Shown here: in pieces, positions 63,655 through 64,000 of the stretch | How the letters are laid out: each line of letters opens with the position of its first letter | Numbering within the stretch: position 1 is the first letter of the stretch | Assembly: GCA_964019425.1 (NCBI GenBank) | Contig: OZ025850.1 | Coordinates: 372,001-436,000 of the forward strand | Source: Flectonema sp. DT1601 | Lineage: Eukaryota > Euglenozoa > Diplonemea > Diplonemida > Diplonemidae | Reading direction: 5' to 3' | DNA length: 64,000 bases | The notes under the pieces: model-generated | Databases searched by the model: none | The model's input: only the letters and a program-made list of their open reading frames with translations | What the model was told of the DNA's origin: nothing | Translations under genes and position numbers: made by a program

Positions 63655-64000
63655 TTACAAGGGGGTGGAGTCACCGTGAACGTCATCAGCAGAACATCTC
63701 CTTCGATTGTAACGATATCTTGATGGAGGGGTCCGTTTTTTCAGAGTTGAACGCTCAGACTTTCTCGGCGGAGTTTCATTTTCCTCATGTTCTTCTGTGT
63801 CTGGCGGACTCAAACCTTCTGCCCATGAAGCTAATTGGAACTTCAGGGCCGCAATTTGAGACCGTGCCAAGGCGAGTTGAGCATTTAAATCGCTCGCCAG
63901 TCCCGTTAACATCATGGATTGCTCAAGCTGCTCTGCGTGAGTTGTACACCGTTGGTGATTCAGCTCCGAGAGGCGAAGTTGGGCATCCAAAAGTTGTTCT
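63655..64000 (-). CDS. Coiled-coil protein, C-terminal part (gene continues beyond window)
   Basis: The frame is open from the window edge (first residues EQLLDAQLRLSELNHQ) to a TAG at 63655. The first 60 residues are a strong coiled coil (AEQLEQSMMLTGLASDLNAQ, LALARSQIAALKFQLASW). Then comes an acidic Pro-rich stretch (LSPPDTEEHEENETPP) and a basic Ser/Arg tail (SERSTLKKRTPPSRYRYNRR). Family unknown. The captured fragments at 28173 and 37300 have a similar coiled-coil style and might come from the same gene, but there is no overlap to test this. Same strand as the left gene block. Confidence 0.7.
   Translation of the reverse strand, partial: EQLLDAQLRLSELNHQRCTTHAEQLEQSMMLTGLASDLNAQLALARSQIAALKFQLASWAEGLSPPDTEEHEENETPPRKSERSTLKKRTPPSRYRYNRRRCSADDVHGDSTPL

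Overview
This looks like nuclear DNA from an intron-poor unicellular eukaryote. I cannot place it more closely. Signs of this are family members typical of eukaryotes (a yippee-like zinc protein, a SLO-type potassium channel, a choline/ethanolamine phosphotransferase), rare short introns of about 85 nt with GTATGT-like donors, and no bacterial operon signals. Runs of 10 to 30 A or T occur throughout the non-coding DNA. The clean 11-kb satellite suggests a long-read assembly.

Left part (1-22,584): a gene block entirely on the minus strand. In the direction of transcription, from high to low coordinates, it encodes a TauE/SafE-type membrane transporter, a one-pass membrane protein with a K/E-rich coil, poly-His and a ubiquitin-like domain, a CDP-alcohol phosphotransferase (CEPT type), an acidic small protein, a SLO potassium channel, a yippee-like protein, a Cys-rich small protein, a MoaC-fold protein with altered catalytic residues, a small two-exon protein and a coiled-coil protein. 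Most start codons follow an A-rich leader directly. A 2-kb inverted-repeat element (11,172-13,173) and a 2.7-kb gene-free stretch (14,667-17,369) interrupt the block. I see no shared pathway among these genes.

Middle and right part (22,860-63,650): about 41 kb of nested repeats with almost no coding sequence. They include (i) arrays of a roughly 125-150-bp unit carrying three short palindromes (called HT130 here); (ii) an approximately 395-bp element (b) ending in a conserved CAAAA-loop hairpin; (iii) a 1,356-bp tandem unit (d) with a related hairpin; (iv) a 777-bp inverted-repeat element (g) lodged inside b; (v) two TA-target MITE families (A and B); (vi) a 1.8-kb DNA transposon with a decayed transposase-like reading frame; and (vii) a 17.5-kb composite insertion (41,199-58,688). 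The composite is two tandem copies of one unit. The 32-bp satellite inside is about 11 copies long in the first and about 342 in the second. A dimeric tRNA-derived SINE with a poly(A) tail and target duplication lies in only one of the two units, so it is young.

Right edge (63,655-64,000): the 3' part of a coiled-coil gene on the minus strand, continuing beyond the window.

The most unusual signal is that unrelated-looking repeat families carry the same hairpin architecture with paired (covarying) stem changes. This suggests a selected RNA or cruciform structure in this repeat system.
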